This document shows positions 45,453 to 54,017 of a stretch of DNA of 64,000 nt, in pieces; the first letter of the stretch is position 1, and every line of letters starts with the position of its first letter. The notes below the pieces were generated by a model. That model was not told the origin of the DNA and made no database searches. It worked only from the letters and a program-made list of their open reading frames with translations. The stretch lies in the NCBI GenBank assembly GCA_013288345.1, contig JABDCA010000006.1, forward strand, positions 1 through 64,000. The letters are read 5' to 3'. Position numbers and translations under genes: made by a program. This stretch comes from Bacteroidota bacterium (lineage in GTDB: Bacteria > Bacteroidota > Bacteroidia > JABEUT01).

Positions 45453-45779
45453 ATGATAACTGTTTCAGAAAACGCAAAAGAAAAATTAACGGTCCTGATG
45501 AATGAGGCACATGCTTCACCTGATAGTTTTGTACGCGTAGGCGTAGAAAGCGGAGGATGTTCAGGCCTTTCCTATAAAATGCTATTCGATAATAACCTTA
45601 AGCCTGAAGATAAAGTATTTGAAGACAAAGGCGTTAAGCTGGTAGTAGATAAAAAAAGCTTTTTATACCTGGTAGGCACCGAGCTTGATTACAGCGGCGG
45701 CCTGAACGGAAAAGGTTTCTCATTCAATAACCCAAATGCAAACCGCACTTGTAGCTGCGGCGATAGCTTTGCAGTTTAG
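45453..45779 (+). CDS. sufA: A-type iron-sulfur carrier (SufA/ErpA family)
   Basis: 108 residues with the three conserved cysteines of A-type carriers: C36 in VESGGCSGLSY, and C100 and C102 in NRTCSCGDSFAV. These proteins accept a cluster from the SufBCD scaffold and hand it to apo-proteins. It is first in the SUF cluster, downstream of a palindromic operator candidate, with a 107-bp repeat-filled gap before sufB. Whether it is closer to SufA, IscA or ErpA cannot be told from sequence alone; SUF context favours SufA. Confidence 0.93.
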   Translation: MITVSENAKEKLTVLMNEAHASPDSFVRVGVESGGCSGLSYKMLFDNNLKPEDKVFEDKGVKLVVDKKSFLYLVGTELDYSGGLNGKGFSFNNPNANRTCSCGDSFAV

Positions 45780-45798
45780 TTCATAAAGTCGAAAGTTT

Positions 45799-45859
45799 GT
45801 AAAGTTTATAAAGCGAAATCAGCTTGACTTTATGAACCTTACAACTTTATAAACTTTAC
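45799..45859. repeat. Palindromic repeat (GTAAAGTTTATAAAG), sufA-sufB gap
   Basis: Perfect 15-bp arms GTAAAGTTTATAAAG (45799-45813) and CTTTATAAACTTTAC (45845-45859), with further AAAGTT/AACTTT units on each side out to about 45782 and 45876. A related copy follows ribBA at 55229-55305. Confidence 0.85.
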
Positions 45860-45886
45860 GAACTTTATAAACTTTAAACTAAAAAA

Positions 45887-47332
45887 ATGGCCGGTTCTGA
45901 TAAAATATTGGAAGAAATCACGACGAGTGAGTACAAGTATGGCTTCACCAGCGATATTGAGAGCGATACTATTCCTGCTGGTCTGAGCGAAGATGTAGTT
46001 CGTTTTATTTCTGCAAAAAAGGAAGAGCCCGAGTTTATGCTTGAATACAGGCTGAAGGCTTACCGCCATTGGCTGACAATGAAGGAACCTAACTGGGCAC
46101 ATGTAAAATTCCCGGCTATAGATTACCAAAGCATTAGTTATTATTCAGCTCCTAAAAAGCAAAAAGTACTGAACAGCCTCGATGAGGTTGATCCTGAACT
46201 ATTGCGCACATTCGAAAAACTGGGCATATCACTTGTAGAACAAATGCGCCTTAGCGGTGTAGCTGTAGATGCAGTATTGGATAGTGTTTCGGTAAAGACA
46301 ACCTTTAAAGAAAAGCTTTCTGAGCTTGGTATTATATTCTGTTCGTTTAGCGAAGCAGTACGTAAACACCCTGAACTGATAAAGAAATACATGGGCTCGG
46401 TAGTACCTCCCGGCGATAATTATTTTGCTGCACTTAACTCTGCAGTATTTAGCGATGGATCTTTCTGTTATATACCCAAGGGCGTACGCTGCCCGATGGA
46501 GCTTTCAACTTATTTCCGTATCAATTCTGCGGGCACTGGCCAATTCGAACGCACACTTATTGTAGCTGACGAAGGCGCTTATGTTAGTTACCTGGAAGGT
46601 TGCACCGCGCCAATGCGCGATGAAAACCAATTGCATGCCGCAGTGGTAGAAATTGTTGCACATAAAGATGCTGAAGTAAAATATTCGACCGTACAAAACT
46701 GGTACCCCGGCAATAAAGAAGGCAAGGGTGGCATTTACAATTTTGTTACCAAGCGCGGAATTTGCCTTGGCGATAATTCTAAAATATCGTGGACACAGGT
46801 AGAAACCGGTTCAGCAATTACCTGGAAATATCCATCGGTAATTTTAAAAGGTAATTATTCGGTAGGAGAATTTTATTCGATTGCTGTTACCAACAATATG
46901 CAGCAAGCCGATACCGGTACTAAAATGACCCATATTGGTAAGAACACTAAAAGCACAATCGTATCGAAGGGAATAGCAGCAGGCAAAAGCAATAACAGCT
47001 ATCGCGGTTTAGTGCGTATAAATAAAGGCGCAAGCAAGGCACGTAACTATTCGCAATGCGATTCGCTATTGATGGGCGACCGTTGCGGTGCACATACATT
47101 CCCATACATTGAAATAAACGATAAGACTGCGATTGTGGAGCACGAAGCAACCACATCGAAGATTGGCGAGGACCAGATATTTTATTGCAACCAACGTGGT
47201 ATTGATACCGAAAAAGCAATTGGCCTAATTGTAAATGGTTATTGCAGAGAAGTATTAAATAAACTCCCTATGGAATTTGCTGTAGAGGCACAAAAGCTTT
47301 TGGCAGTAAGTTTAGAGGGAAGCGTTGGGTAA
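45887..47332 (+). CDS. sufB: Fe-S cluster assembly scaffold SufB
   Basis: 481 residues, normal for SufB. The family is clear from [51 protein letters not shown], the [54 protein letters not shown] core of the beta-helix, and the C-terminal [45 protein letters not shown]. The cysteines in these blocks are candidates for cluster assembly. It acts with SufC and SufD in the cytoplasm. A repeat-filled 95-bp gap separates it from sufC. Confidence 0.97.
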   Translation: MAGSDKILEEITTSEYKYGFTSDIESDTIPAGLSEDVVRFISAKKEEPEFMLEYRLKAYRHWLTMKEPNWAHVKFPAIDYQSISYYSAPKKQKVLNSLDEVDPELLRTFEKLGISLVEQMRLSGVAVDAVLDSVSVKTTFKEKLSELGIIFCSFSEAVRKHPELIKKYMGSVVPPGDNYFAALNSAVFSDGSFCYIPKGVRCPMELSTYFRINSAGTGQFERTLIVADEGAYVSYLEGCTAPMRDENQLHAAVVEIVAHKDAEVKYSTVQNWYPGNKEGKGGIYNFVTKRGICLGDNSKISWTQVETGSAITWKYPSVILKGNYSVGEFYSIAVTNNMQQADTGTKMTHIGKNTKSTIVSKGIAAGKSNNSYRGLVRINKGASKARNYSQCDSLLMGDRCGAHTFPYIEINDKTAIVEHEATTSKIGEDQIFYCNQRGIDTEKAIGLIVNGYCREVLNKLPMEFAVEAQKLLAVSLEGSVG

Positions 47333-47343
47333 ATAATTAAAAA

Positions 47344-47414
47344 TTACGAATTACGATTAATAAGTAAACCAGAAAACAAATCAAAGCTTTGCGCTCTTAG
47401 CGTCTTTGCGAGAA
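47344..47414. repeat. Repeat fragments in the sufB-sufC gap
   Basis: TTACGAATTACGATTAA (47344-47360) and CTTTGCGCTCTTAGCGTCTTTGCGAGAA (in two parts, 47387-47414) resemble dispersed Bacteroidota intergenic repeats. No full inverted pair is present. Confidence 0.5.
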
Positions 47415-47427
47415 ACAAAAAAATAAA

Positions 47428-48189
47428 ATGCTCGAGATAAAGAACTTACAAGTATCGGTAGAAGGGAAAGAGATCCTGAAGGGATTGAACCTTACTGTTA
47501 ACAAAGGAGAGGTGCATGCTATTATGGGCCCTAACGGCGCAGGTAAAAGCACATTGGCTTCTGTAATTGCCGGCAAACAAGATTATGAAGTAACAGGCGG
47601 CTCTATCTTATTCAACGGAAAAGATATATTGGAACTGTCGCCAGACGAAAGAGCGAAAGAAGGTGTGTTTCTTGCTTTTCAGTACCCTATTGAAATACCC
47701 GGTGTAAGCACCATCAACTTTTTGAAGACCGCTGTAAACGAAATTCGCCAGCATAAAGGCATGGGCAATATGGAAGCGAAAGAATTCCTTGCTATGCTAA
47801 AAGAAAAACAAAAACTGGTTCAGATAGATACCAACCTTACAGGCCGCTCGGTAAACGAAGGCTTTTCGGGAGGAGAGAAAAAGCGCAATGAGATATTCCA
47901 GATGGCGATGCTTAACCCGCAGTTAGCTGTGCTTGATGAAACCGATTCAGGCCTCGATATTGATGCACTGCGTATTGTAGCGGAAGGTGTGAACAAACTC
48001 CGCAATAAGAACAACGCATTTTTAGTTATCACTCACTACCAGCGTTTGCTCGAATATATTATTCCTGATTTTGTACATGTATTGTACAACGGACAGATCG
48101 TAAAATCGGGTACCAAAGAATTGGCGCTTGAATTGGAAAGCAAAGGATACGACTGGATCAAGAAAGAATTTTCTGAAATACCTGCATAA
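47428..48189 (+). CDS. sufC: Fe-S cluster assembly ATPase SufC
   Basis: 253 residues, an ABC-type ATPase. Walker A GPNGAGKS near residue 35, the Q-loop ([11 protein letters not shown]), the signature [11 protein letters not shown] and Walker [15 protein letters not shown] are all intact. SufC drives conformational change of the SufBCD scaffold and is cytoplasmic. Its stop overlaps the sufD ATG by one base (TAATG), so the two are translationally linked. Confidence 0.98.
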   Translation: MLEIKNLQVSVEGKEILKGLNLTVNKGEVHAIMGPNGAGKSTLASVIAGKQDYEVTGGSILFNGKDILELSPDERAKEGVFLAFQYPIEIPGVSTINFLKTAVNEIRQHKGMGNMEAKEFLAMLKEKQKLVQIDTNLTGRSVNEGFSGGEKKRNEIFQMAMLNPQLAVLDETDSGLDIDALRIVAEGVNKLRNKNNAFLVITHYQRLLEYIIPDFVHVLYNGQIVKSGTKELALELESKGYDWIKKEFSEIPA

Positions 48190-49505
48190 TGAGCGCCGTT
48201 GCAACCAAGAAAGATACATCGGCTAAGTGGCTCGAACAATTTGAACTGACAGCAGCCAACAGGCTGGGGGCAGCCAATGCTGCCGTACTCGAGAAACAAC
48301 AGAAAGCTATTGCCGGTTTTGCAGAAACAGGCATACCCGATAAAAAAGTAGAAGATTATAAATACACCAACATACGCCTTTACCTGAATGATGAGTTTGC
48401 GCTTAAAGGAGCTGCAACCAGGTTAAGGCAGAGCGATGTAAGGCATTTGTTCTTTGGCGGGCATGCTACCATAGTAATGGTAAATGGCCGTTTCGTACAG
48501 GAACTTTCTTCCTTAAAGAATTTACCAAGAGAAGTAATTGTAAAGAATTTATTTACTGTTCTTAAAGCAACCGATACCGGTGCCGGCAGAGAATTTAACG
48601 AGCAGTTCGATGAAAAGGCAAGCCCGATGGCTATGCTCAATACTGCACTAACACAAGACGGCATATCTATTACCGTACCTGCCGGGTACGATTGCAAAGG
48701 CCCTTTGCATTTGTTACACATTAGCAGCGGAACAGATAAAGTATTATACAATCCGCGCCATGTTATAAAAGTAGGCGAAGGTGCAAGCCTTACGCTTATT
48801 GAAACATACCGCTCGGTTGAGCTTACCGAAAAAACCTTTATCAATTCGGTTACCGAAATGATAGTGGAAAAAGATGCCACGCTGAATAATTATATTTTAC
48901 AAGAGGAAGATGCCAATGTGAGCCAGAACAATGTACACCAGGTATCGGTTGGCACATCGGGCAAGTTCAACAGCGTTACTGTAAGCTTAGATGGCAAAAT
49001 GGTACGCAACGATTTGAACGTAAATATTAACGGAGAGAATTCTGAGATACACATGCATGGCTTGTTTGTTGTAAAAGACGGACAGCATATAGATAACCAC
49101 AGTTTGGTTTCGCATAACGTGCCTAACTGTTTCAGCAACGAATTATACAAAGGCATTATTGCCGATGGCGGTACAGGAGTGTTCAATGGCAAAATATTTG
49201 TAAAACAGGATGCGCAGAAAACCAATGCCTACCAGAGTAACAAAAATATTTTGATGGGTGAAAATTCAACCATGAACACCAAACCGCAACTTGAAATTTA
49301 TGCCGACGATGTAAAATGTTCGCACGGAACAACTACCGGCCGCATAGATGAAGAAGCATTGTTCTACCTGCAAACGAGGGGGTTAAATGAGAATGTGGCA
49401 CGTAAAGTATTGTTAGGAGCCTTTGCTACCGAGATAAGTGATACCGTAAAAGATACCGCTTTCCGTGTGCTTTTAGAAGAACGCATACAAGTCCATATAG
49501 TGTAG
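48189..49505 (+). CDS. sufD: Fe-S cluster assembly protein SufD
   Basis: 438 residues. The beta-helix core and C-terminal SufBD signature are visible (HMHGLFVVKDGQHIDNHSLVSHNVPNCFSNELYKGIIADGGTGVFNGKIFVKQDAQKTNAYQSNKNILMGENSTMNTKPQLEIYADDVKCSHGTTTGRID, residues about 285-385), with the conserved cysteine and histidine in KCSHG. It pairs with SufB on SufC dimers. The stop is 12 bp before the sufS ATG, and the sufS -7 element directly follows the stop. Confidence 0.96.
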   Translation: MSAVATKKDTSAKWLEQFELTAANRLGAANAAVLEKQQKAIAGFAETGIPDKKVEDYKYTNIRLYLNDEFALKGAATRLRQSDVRHLFFGGHATIVMVNGRFVQELSSLKNLPREVIVKNLFTVLKATDTGAGREFNEQFDEKASPMAMLNTALTQDGISITVPAGYDCKGPLHLLHISSGTDKVLYNPRHVIKVGEGASLTLIETYRSVELTEKTFINSVTEMIVEKDATLNNYILQEEDANVSQNNVHQVSVGTSGKFNSVTVSLDGKMVRNDLNVNINGENSEIHMHGLFVVKDGQHIDNHSLVSHNVPNCFSNELYKGIIADGGTGVFNGKIFVKQDAQKTNAYQSNKNILMGENSTMNTKPQLEIYADDVKCSHGTTTGRIDEEALFYLQTRGLNENVARKVLLGAFATEISDTVKDTAFRVLLEERIQVHIV

Positions 49506-49513
49506 TAACTTTG
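49506..49513 (+). promoter_or_regulatory. Internal -7 promoter element TAACTTTG, 4 nt before sufS ATG
   Basis: An exact TAnnTTTG match that begins at the base after the sufD stop codon. The ATG at 49518 is 4 nt away, and a second in-frame ATG is at 49527. It predicts a separate, leaderless transcript for sufS onward. Confidence 0.65.
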
Positions 49514-49517
49514 CACT

Positions 49518-50771
49518 ATGGATACAATGGTAAAAAATAAGGCCATAAGCAAAGAGTTTGATGTAGAAAGCATCCGCAAGGAATTTCCTATACTCTCTGT
49601 AAAAGTTCATGGCAGGCCATTGGTTTATTTCGATAATGCGGCCTCTTCTCAAAAACCTTTGTTTGTAATTAAAGCTATTGAAAAATATTACGAAACGGTA
49701 AACAGCAATGTACACCGTGGCGTGCATCACCTAAGCAGTCTTGCTACCGACCAGTTTGAAGCAGCACGTAAAACCATTGCAACTCACATTAACGCCAACA
49801 TTGACGAAGTAATATTTACACGCGGCACTACCGAAGCCATTAACCTGGTAGCCTATTCATTCGGAGAAGTATTTGTAAAAGAGGGAGATGAAATAATCAT
49901 CTCGCACATGGAACACCACTCGAACATTGTGCCATGGCAGATATTGTGCCAACGCAAAAAAGCAGTGTTGAAAGTTATTCCTATAACTGAAAGCGGTGAA
50001 TTGAGAATGGATGAGTACAAAAAACTACTCAGCTCAAAAACAAAATTAGTTGCAGTAGCGCATGTATCAAACTCATTGGGGACTATAAACCCCGTTGAAG
50101 AAATTATTGCGCTGGCACATGCCAAAAATATACCGGTGCTACTGGATGGCGCACAGGCTGTGCCGCACATGAAGATAGATGTAAAAAAACTGGATGTAGA
50201 TTTTTATTGCTTTTCGGGCCATAAAATATATGCACCTACAGGCATTGGTATTTTATTCGGAAAAGAAAAGTGGCTGAAACAAATGGTGCCATTCCAAAGC
50301 GGAGGAGAAATGATAAAGGAAGTGAAGCTGGAAGCCAGCACCTATCAGGATCCGCCATTGCGCTTTGAGGCAGGCACACCGCATATAGAAGGCTCGATAG
50401 TGTTGGCAACTGCTATTGACTATATGAACAACATTGGTTTAGATGCAATTGCAAAGCAAGAACAAAAATTGTTAGACTACGCTACCGAAAAGCTAAGCGC
50501 TATAAATGGTTTGAAAATTGTAGGACAGGCAAAACATAAAGCCCCTGTTGTAGCATTTAATATTGAAGGCCTACACCCTTACGATGTAGGAGTAATATTA
50601 GATCAGTTGGGTATTGCAGTGCGCACAGGGCACCATTGCACACAGCCCATTATGGACCTGTATGGCATACCGGGAACAGTGCGTGCATCATTCTCGTTCT
50701 ATAATACCATAGAGGAAATTGATGTGCTGGTGGCAGGAGTTAAGAAAGCTATTGATATGCTGAAAAAATAA
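49518..50771 (+). CDS. sufS: Cysteine desulfurase SufS
   Basis: 417 residues, group II PLP enzyme. The PLP lysine is K236 in FSGHKIYAPTGIG and the persulfide cysteine is C374 in RTGHHCTQPIMDLYGIPGTVRASF; TRGTTEAINLVA and HSNIVPWQ also match. It takes sulfur from cysteine for cluster assembly and passes it to SufE. The gene has its own promoter overlapping the sufD end; a start at M4 (49527) is equally possible. A repeat-filled 118-bp gap separates it from sufE. Confidence 0.97.
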   Translation: MDTMVKNKAISKEFDVESIRKEFPILSVKVHGRPLVYFDNAASSQKPLFVIKAIEKYYETVNSNVHRGVHHLSSLATDQFEAARKTIATHINANIDEVIFTRGTTEAINLVAYSFGEVFVKEGDEIIISHMEHHSNIVPWQILCQRKKAVLKVIPITESGELRMDEYKKLLSSKTKLVAVAHVSNSLGTINPVEEIIALAHAKNIPVLLDGAQAVPHMKIDVKKLDVDFYCFSGHKIYAPTGIGILFGKEKWLKQMVPFQSGGEMIKEVKLEASTYQDPPLRFEAGTPHIEGSIVLATAIDYMNNIGLDAIAKQEQKLLDYATEKLSAINGLKIVGQAKHKAPVVAFNIEGLHPYDVGVILDQLGIAVRTGHHCTQPIMDLYGIPGTVRASFSFYNTIEEIDVLVAGVKKAIDMLKK

Positions 50772-50810
50772 TGAAAAGGAACTCTGGAGATATTACCTAT
50801 ATGGTCACAC

Positions 50811-50850
50811 TGAGCCTGTCGAAGTGTCTTCCTATGTTTCGACAAGCTCA
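50811..50850. repeat. Inverted repeat (TGAGCcTGTCGAA) in the sufS-sufE gap
   Basis: TGAGCCTGTCGAA (50811-50823) and TTCGACAAGCTCA (50838-50850) pair with one mismatch. It is a paired version of the fragment at 37429-37457. Confidence 0.8.
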
Positions 50851-50889
50851 ACATGACTATATTCAGACTGAGGTTAATAAAATAGTAAA

Positions 50890-51312
50890 ATGAGGATTGA
50901 AGAAGCAGAAGCGGAATTGGTGGGAGAGTTTGAACTCTTCGACGACTGGATGGCGAGGTATGAGTACATCATAGATTTAGGAAAAGATGTGCCCTTGATA
51001 GATGAGAAATTTAAAGATGAGGCCCATACCATTAAAGGTTGCCAGAGCAAAGTATGGTTACATTCGGAAGTGAGAGACGGATATATATATTACACAGCCG
51101 ATAGCGATGCGATGATAACCAAGGGGCTTGTAGCTATGGTGGTGCGTGTATTATCGGGCCATACACCGGAGGAGATATTAAGTGCAGATATGAACTTTAT
51201 AAATAAAATTGGTCTGCACGAACATTTGTCTCCAACACGTTCAAATGGCTTGATGGCGATGATAAAACAAATAAAGTTAGATGCGTTGGCGTATCGTGAG
51301 ATAGCTAAATAA
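50890..51312 (+). CDS. sufE: Cysteine desulfuration protein SufE
   Basis: 140 residues. The sulfur-accepting cysteine is C51 in HTIKGCQSKVWL, the same number as in E. coli SufE, and the rest (GYIYYTADSDAMITKGLVAMVVRVLSGHTPEEI, then HLSPTRSNGLMAMIKQIK) matches well. It receives persulfide sulfur from SufS C374 and carries it to SufB. A palindromic repeat fills the gap before the DUF59 gene. Confidence 0.96.
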   Translation: MRIEEAEAELVGEFELFDDWMARYEYIIDLGKDVPLIDEKFKDEAHTIKGCQSKVWLHSEVRDGYIYYTADSDAMITKGLVAMVVRVLSGHTPEEILSADMNFINKIGLHEHLSPTRSNGLMAMIKQIKLDALAYREIAK

Positions 51313-51356
51313 TAACCAGAAATGAAGTGGGACAATTTAATATAGGAAATACAGAA

Positions 51357-51456
51357 ACCGCTGAGTACACAGAGAAGGCGCAGAGAACCGCAGAGGTTAT
51401 TTCATCTGGATTTTCTCAGCGAACTCTGCGTGTATTGCTCTGCGTTCTCTGCGGTA
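51357..51456. repeat. Palindromic repeat of the CTCTGTG/CTCTGCG family, copy 2
   Basis: The left arm (51357-51388, with GAGTACACAGAGAAGG and GCGCAGAGAACCGCAGAG) and the right arm (51416-51456, with CTCTGCGTGTATTGCTCTGCG) are imperfect complements. It lies between sufE and the DUF59 gene. Confidence 0.75.
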
Positions 51457-51491
51457 AAATGTTCTCAATGAATAATTATTAATTAAAGGAA

Positions 51492-51821
51492 ATGCCAGCG
51501 ATAGTAGTTAGTAAAGATGTGGAAATGGGCACCAAGGTAATTGACATGCTCAAAACCTGCTTTGACCCTGAAATACCTGTTGATATTTGGGAACTTGGAC
51601 TTATTTACGAAATACATGTAAACGAAGCTAACGAAGTGCGCATTATTATGACGCTTACTTCTCCATCGTGCCCGGTTGCAGAAACCTTACCGCCCGAAGT
51701 AGAGCAAAAGATAAAAGAAATTGAAGGCGTTAAAGACTGTAAAATTGAACTAACCTTTGACCCGCCCTGGGACAAAGAAATGATGAGCGAAGTGGCTCAG
51801 TTGGAGTTAGGGTTTATGTAG
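51492..51821 (+). CDS. DUF59/MIP18 family SUF-associated protein (SufT-like)
   Basis: 109 residues. The DUF59 (MIP18/PaaD) fold is seen in IDMLKTCFDPEIPVDIWELGLIYEI and the motif LTSPSCPVAETLPPEVEQKI with its conserved cysteine, then KDCKIELTFDPPWDKEMMSE. Members ending SUF operons, often called SufT, help cluster maturation or carriage. It is the last gene of the cluster and is followed by the convergent pepT gene. The name sufT is likely but not assigned here. Confidence 0.9.
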   Translation: MPAIVVSKDVEMGTKVIDMLKTCFDPEIPVDIWELGLIYEIHVNEANEVRIIMTLTSPSCPVAETLPPEVEQKIKEIEGVKDCKIELTFDPPWDKEMMSEVAQLELGFM

Positions 51822-51934
51822 GTCAGAGACCTTTTTATCTTTTAATTTTAGTCTTAATTATAAAATACTGAGACTGCCACATCCCACATATTTATTTTTA
51901 ATGGAATGGGATTCGCAGTGACGGGAATTCGTAA

Positions 51935-53176
51935 TTAACTGTGTTCTTCCCAAACCCCACAAATATTCACAATAGTCTCCGCAGCCTTTTGCATATCCTG
52001 CACGCTAACCCATTCCTGCTTGCCATGGAAGGCATGCTCACCGGCAAATATGTTAGGGCAAGGCATACCCATAAACGATAAGCGGGCACCGTCGGTGCCG
52101 CCGCGTATGCTCTGCATGTGTGGCTTAATACCGGCACGTATCATAGCTTCTTCGGCGTACTTAATTATTTGAGGATGCTTGTCAATTTCCACTTTCATGT
52201 TGCGGTATTGCTCGGTTATCTTAAACTCATATTTCGAGTTTGGATAATGACTAATAACTTTTTCAGCTATCTCATGCAGCAGGTTTTCTTTTTCTGCAAG
52301 TCCGTGTGTAACAAAATCGCGAATGATAAACTTAATGGTCGCTTGCTCTATGCTGCCGCTTATAGATGTAGGATGCACAAAGCCCTCCATCCCTTCGGTA
52401 GATTCGGGTGATAGTTTATGGTTAGGCAGTTTATCTACAATAGCGCTTGCTATTTTAATTGCGCTTTCCATCTGGCCTTTTGCAAAACCGGGGTGTGCAC
52501 TAACACCTGTAATGGTAATAACCACCGCATCAGCCGAAAAGTTCTCCGCCTCAATATGCCCCAACGATTCGCCATCCATGGTATAGCCAAACTGTGCACC
52601 CAGCTTTTTCATATCTACCTTATCAACACCGCGGCCAATCTCCTCATCAGGTGTAAACAGTATGCGAATAACGCCATGCTTTACTTCCGGGTGTTTCATC
52701 AAATACTCTGCAGCAGCCATAATCTCTGCAAGGCCTGCTTTGTTATCAGCACCCAATAAGGTAGTGCCGTCAGCAGTTACAATATCGTTTCCTTTCTGGT
52801 TCAGCAGATCAGGGTGAGCAGCAGGCGTCAGCACCTGTGTTTTATCATTCGGCAGTTGTATGTTTCCACCCTGATAGTTCTTATGAATAATAGGATTCAC
52901 ATTCGCCCCCGAGCAATCGGGTGAGGTATCCATGTGCGAGCAAAAGCAAAGCACCGGCACCTTTTTTGCAGAGGTCGCAGGTATAGTAGCATATACATAT
53001 CCATGCTCATCGAGCTCTGCATCTTTTATACCTATGGCCTTTAGCTCTTCCACCAATACCTTGCCCAGGTTCTTTTGCTTGGCTGTACTTGGCACCGTTG
53101 GCGATTCAGGGTCGCTTTGAGTATCTATTTTCACGTATTTTAAAAAGCGGTCGGTAACTGTTTCGGCTGGTATCAT
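51935..53176 (-). CDS. pepT: Peptidase T (tripeptide aminopeptidase)
   Basis: 413 residues, M20B zinc peptidase. Metal and catalytic motifs are intact: FCSHMDTSPD (first His and the Asp), TADGTTLLGADNKAG (bridging Asp), FTPDEEIGRG (catalytic Glu pair), YTMDGESLGHIEAENF, and the final His in FAGEHAFHGKQEWV. It removes the N-terminal residue from tripeptides in the cytoplasm. It is a single-gene unit convergent with the SUF cluster. Confidence 0.97.
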   Translation of the reverse strand: MIPAETVTDRFLKYVKIDTQSDPESPTVPSTAKQKNLGKVLVEELKAIGIKDAELDEHGYVYATIPATSAKKVPVLCFCSHMDTSPDCSGANVNPIIHKNYQGGNIQLPNDKTQVLTPAAHPDLLNQKGNDIVTADGTTLLGADNKAGLAEIMAAAEYLMKHPEVKHGVIRILFTPDEEIGRGVDKVDMKKLGAQFGYTMDGESLGHIEAENFSADAVVITITGVSAHPGFAKGQMESAIKIASAIVDKLPNHKLSPESTEGMEGFVHPTSISGSIEQATIKFIIRDFVTHGLAEKENLLHEIAEKVISHYPNSKYEFKITEQYRNMKVEIDKHPQIIKYAEEAMIRAGIKPHMQSIRGGTDGARLSFMGMPCPNIFAGEHAFHGKQEWVSVQDMQKAAETIVNICGVWEEHS

Positions 53177-53206
53177 AAGCTTGTATTTTATGAGTCAAAT
53201 GTAATA

Positions 53207-53255
53207 ATTCCACCTCACCCCTGCCCCTCTCCTTGAGCAAGGAGAGGGATGGAAT
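53207..53255. repeat. Hairpin CCCTCTCCTT-gagc-AAGGAGAGGG
   Basis: Perfect 10-bp arms (53225-53234, 53239-53248) with loop GAGC, inside outer ATTCCA (53207-53212) and TGGAAT (53250-53255) arms. From memory, this element recurs widely between genes in Bacteroidota. Confidence 0.8.
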
Positions 53256-53282
53256 CTATTTATTGGCAAGAAATGGTCTTTC

Positions 53283-53334
53283 GCGTTAGGGATTGTAGCG
53301 GAAAGCCCGACCCCACGTGCATCGGGGGTAACGC
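53283..53334. repeat. Candidate structured element GCGTTA...TAACGC
   Basis: Closing stem GCGTTA (53283-53288) / TAACGC (53329-53334); inside it GGG (53289-53291) can pair CCC (53306-53308), and CCCC (53311-53314) can pair GGGG (53324-53327), giving a three-way junction. A competing pair CCCGA (53306-53310) / TCGGG (53322-53326) also exists. I recall similar AGCGGAAAGCCCG wording between genes of other Bacteroidota; function unknown. Confidence 0.55.
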
Positions 53335-53380
53335 CCAAAATCTGGACATAAAAAAGACACATGTAATCCTTACCGTAAAA

Positions 53381-53453
53381 ACCCTAGTAATCAGGGTATT
53401 CGTTAATCAGTGATTATCCGCCAAATCTGTGTCATCAGCGTTCCATTTTCAGC
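53381..53453. repeat. Hairpin and one-armed ACGGAT/CTGTG-type repeat before DUF2480
   Basis: ACCCT (53381-53385) and AGGGT (53393-53397) pair around a 7-nt loop; the stretch that follows (ATTATCCGCC, ATCTGTGTCATCAGCGTTCC) resembles the right arm of the repeat at 2961-3153, without a facing arm. Confidence 0.55.
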
Positions 53454-53463
53454 CCCGAATTCG

Positions 53464-53471
53464 TATCTTTG
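53464..53471 (+). promoter_or_regulatory. -7 promoter element TATCTTTG, 6 nt before ATG
   Basis: An exact TAnnTTTG match. The DUF2480 ATG at 53478 is 6 nt away, so a leader of at most a few bases is predicted. Confidence 0.65.
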
Positions 53472-53477
53472 CAAGCT

Positions 53478-54008
53478 ATGTCAAACGAAGTAGAAGAAAT
53501 AAAGAACAAGATAGCCGAAAGCGGTCTGGTATCAATCGACCTGAAGGATTTTTACCCTGCTGGAGAACGTGCTATTATCGACATGAAGGACCACCTTTTT
53601 GAAGGCCTTATTTTGAAGGAAAAAGACTTCAGGCAATTCGTAAAAACAGAGGACTGGAGCAAGTACAAAAACAAATTGGTTTCCGTTACCTCTACTGCCG
53701 ATGCTATTATTCCCACATGGGCCTATATGCTCATTACATCGGAATTACAGGCATTCGCTAAAAAGGTAGTCTGCGGCACACCGGAAACACTGGAAGCAAT
53801 TCTGTTCCACGAAACGATCACTGAAAAACTACAGCCTGAACAATACAAAGATAAACGCGTAATGATAAAAGGTTGCGGCGATGTGGAGATACCTGTATCG
53901 GCATTTTCGGATGCTACGACTATGTTAAAGCCATTTGTAAAAAGTATAATGTATGGTGAAGCATGTTCCAATGTGCCTATCTATAAATCACGCTCTGAGA
54001 GCGTTTAA
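53478..54008 (+). CDS. DUF2480 family protein
   Basis: 176 residues from the ATG at 53478 (a TTG three codons upstream lies in the promoter). The sequence MSNEVEEIKNKIAESGLVSIDLKDFYP, the block DHLFEGLILKEKDFRQFVKTEDWSKYKNKLVSV and the ending KSIMYGEACSNVPIYK match DUF2480, a family almost confined to Bacteroidota with no known function. Two conserved cysteines are seen in IKGCGDVEIP and GEACSNVP. The gene lies 9 bp before ribBA, so it may be linked to riboflavin synthesis or simply share its promoter. Confidence 0.9.
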   Translation: MSNEVEEIKNKIAESGLVSIDLKDFYPAGERAIIDMKDHLFEGLILKEKDFRQFVKTEDWSKYKNKLVSVTSTADAIIPTWAYMLITSELQAFAKKVVCGTPETLEAILFHETITEKLQPEQYKDKRVMIKGCGDVEIPVSAFSDATTMLKPFVKSIMYGEACSNVPIYKSRSESV

Positions 54009-54017
54009 TCAAACAAC

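Noticed and set aside
53177-53477. FMN riboswitch upstream of ribBA
   Set aside because: The conserved FMN-switch core sequences are not seen; the stretch is filled with repeats.
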